This document shows, piece after piece, positions 21,829 to 22,222 of a stretch of DNA of 22,222 nucleotides (position 1 is its first letter; each line of letters begins with the position of its first letter). The notes beneath the pieces are model-generated. The model was not told the DNA's origin, did no database searches, and worked only from the letters and a program-made list of their open reading frames with translations. Source of the stretch: Candidatus Daviesbacteria bacterium (GTDB lineage Bacteria; Patescibacteriota; Microgenomatia; Daviesbacterales; UBA10151); contig JACPEZ010000021.1 in NCBI GenBank assembly GCA_016183225.1, positions 1 through 22,222 of the forward strand, written 5' to 3'. The position numbers and the translations under genes are program-made.

Positions 21829-22222
21829 GTGCCTTTAACTAAAGAGTATGATCCAGATGGACCTGATGAGAAAAGAATGGATGCTAAACCTGTTTCATAA
21901 TCTATGACAGACTCATTGGTTATTTTTATTTTCCAGGCTGTAATTTCCTTAAATTGATTTTCATTACCGGGATCAATAATTCCTTTATCGGCATAAAATA
22001 CCCCTGTATTGCCTATATTGCCAATTGTGATGGCGCTGTTATTATTATTTCTTGAATCGTATGTTGTCAAAAGCGCCAAAATACTGTTTCCTTCGCCTGT
22101 ACCCAAAAGCTTATTCTCATTGCCCATTGAAGCCTGCCCGTCAATCACTATTATTCCCGAACCTGTCCCGTAAGATGAATCCAGAGTAAATCTGTTATCA
22201 TTACCCATGGTGATTTTACCTG
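21813..22222 (-). CDS. C-terminal end of a probable pilus-associated surface protein (partial)
   Basis: The frame stays open to the right edge, so only the last 136 or so codons are visible. The sequence is rich in G, N, S and T, with a ladder of short beta-strand repeats (SAITIGNIGNTGVFYADKGI, then ITAWKIKITNESVIDYETGL). The order 'GVFYA..G.I', then a carrier strand, then 'I.Y(D/E)' resembles the C-terminal beta-helix end of PilX-like pilus assembly proteins, though this is recalled from pattern and not confirmed. It precedes pilM on the same strand by 19 bp, so a pilus role is likely. The ATG at 22208 is not the true start. Confidence 0.6.
   Translation of the reverse strand, partial: GKITMGNDNRFTLDSSYGTGSGIIVIDGQASMGNENKLLGTGEGNSILALLTTYDSRNNNNSAITIGNIGNTGVFYADKGIIDPGNENQFKEITAWKIKITNESVIDYETGLASILFSSGPSGSYSLVKGTYQIK

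Noticed and set aside
1..22222. TGA read as glycine (recoded genetic code)
   Set aside because: TGA ends atpH, rpmF, rpsP, khpA and other clear genes at their expected lengths.

Overview
The window most resembles a member of the Patescibacteria (Candidate Phyla Radiation), probably of the Microgenomates type. This is an inference. It rests on an archaeal-type tyrosyl-tRNA synthetase in an otherwise bacterial gene set, an acyl-carrier-like protein without its active serine, very short ATP synthase delta and c subunits, many small lineage-specific membrane and coiled-coil proteins, a type IV pilus pilMNO cluster, and very tight gene packing. TGA works as a stop throughout (for example in atpH, rpmF and rpsP), which argues against the recoded Gracilibacteria and Absconditabacteria.

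Layout. 1-1964 (minus) is the 5' part of an F-type ATP synthase operon, atpB-atpE-atpF-atpH-atpA, with paired hairpins ahead of atpE. 2017-2786 is a small mobile unit: a REP-associated Y1/HUH transposase between inverted palindromic ends, placed just upstream of the atp promoter. 2794-4359 (minus) is an unknown five-helix membrane protein, divergent from tyrS (4396-5481) across an 18-bp perfect palindrome. 5484-6681 (minus) holds three small unknown genes; two of them lie between tyrS and a short echo of the tyrS 3' end. 6701-8108 is a 34-residue membrane micro-ORF followed by a LytR-CpsA-Psr enzyme. 8187-11530 is a recG-rpmF-nusB-(ACP-like)-rnc operon in which recG is split in two. 11562-18213 is a three-gene block with no recognised function: a SNF2-like helicase fused to a class I methyltransferase, a 196-residue protein and a 729-residue protein. 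18258-19548 is rpsP-khpA-trmD. 19531-22222 (minus) is pilM-pilN-pilO preceded by the end of a probable pilus-associated surface protein. No intergenic stretch exceeds 125 bp, no tRNA, rRNA or CRISPR array was seen, and no convincing intrinsic terminator was found.

How the genes work together. The left side serves energy conversion. The centre is an information-processing cluster (ribosomal proteins, RNA processing, tRNA modification, recombination). In many other bacteria smc, ftsY and ffh lie between rnc and rpsP; here the SNF2/methyltransferase block occupies that place, and rimM is absent between khpA and trmD. The right side builds a type IV pilus.

The most striking general signal concerns gene starts. 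Operon-first genes carry a -10 box whose last base lies only 6-8 nt before the start codon, often with a -35 box 17-18 bp further up, and no Shine-Dalgarno sequence. Transcription would begin at or next to the start codon (leaderless mRNA). Several internal genes (atpA, atpE, rnc, pilN) instead have clear Shine-Dalgarno sites, often with TTG or GTG starts. The best candidate for an undescribed system is the 11562-18213 block.
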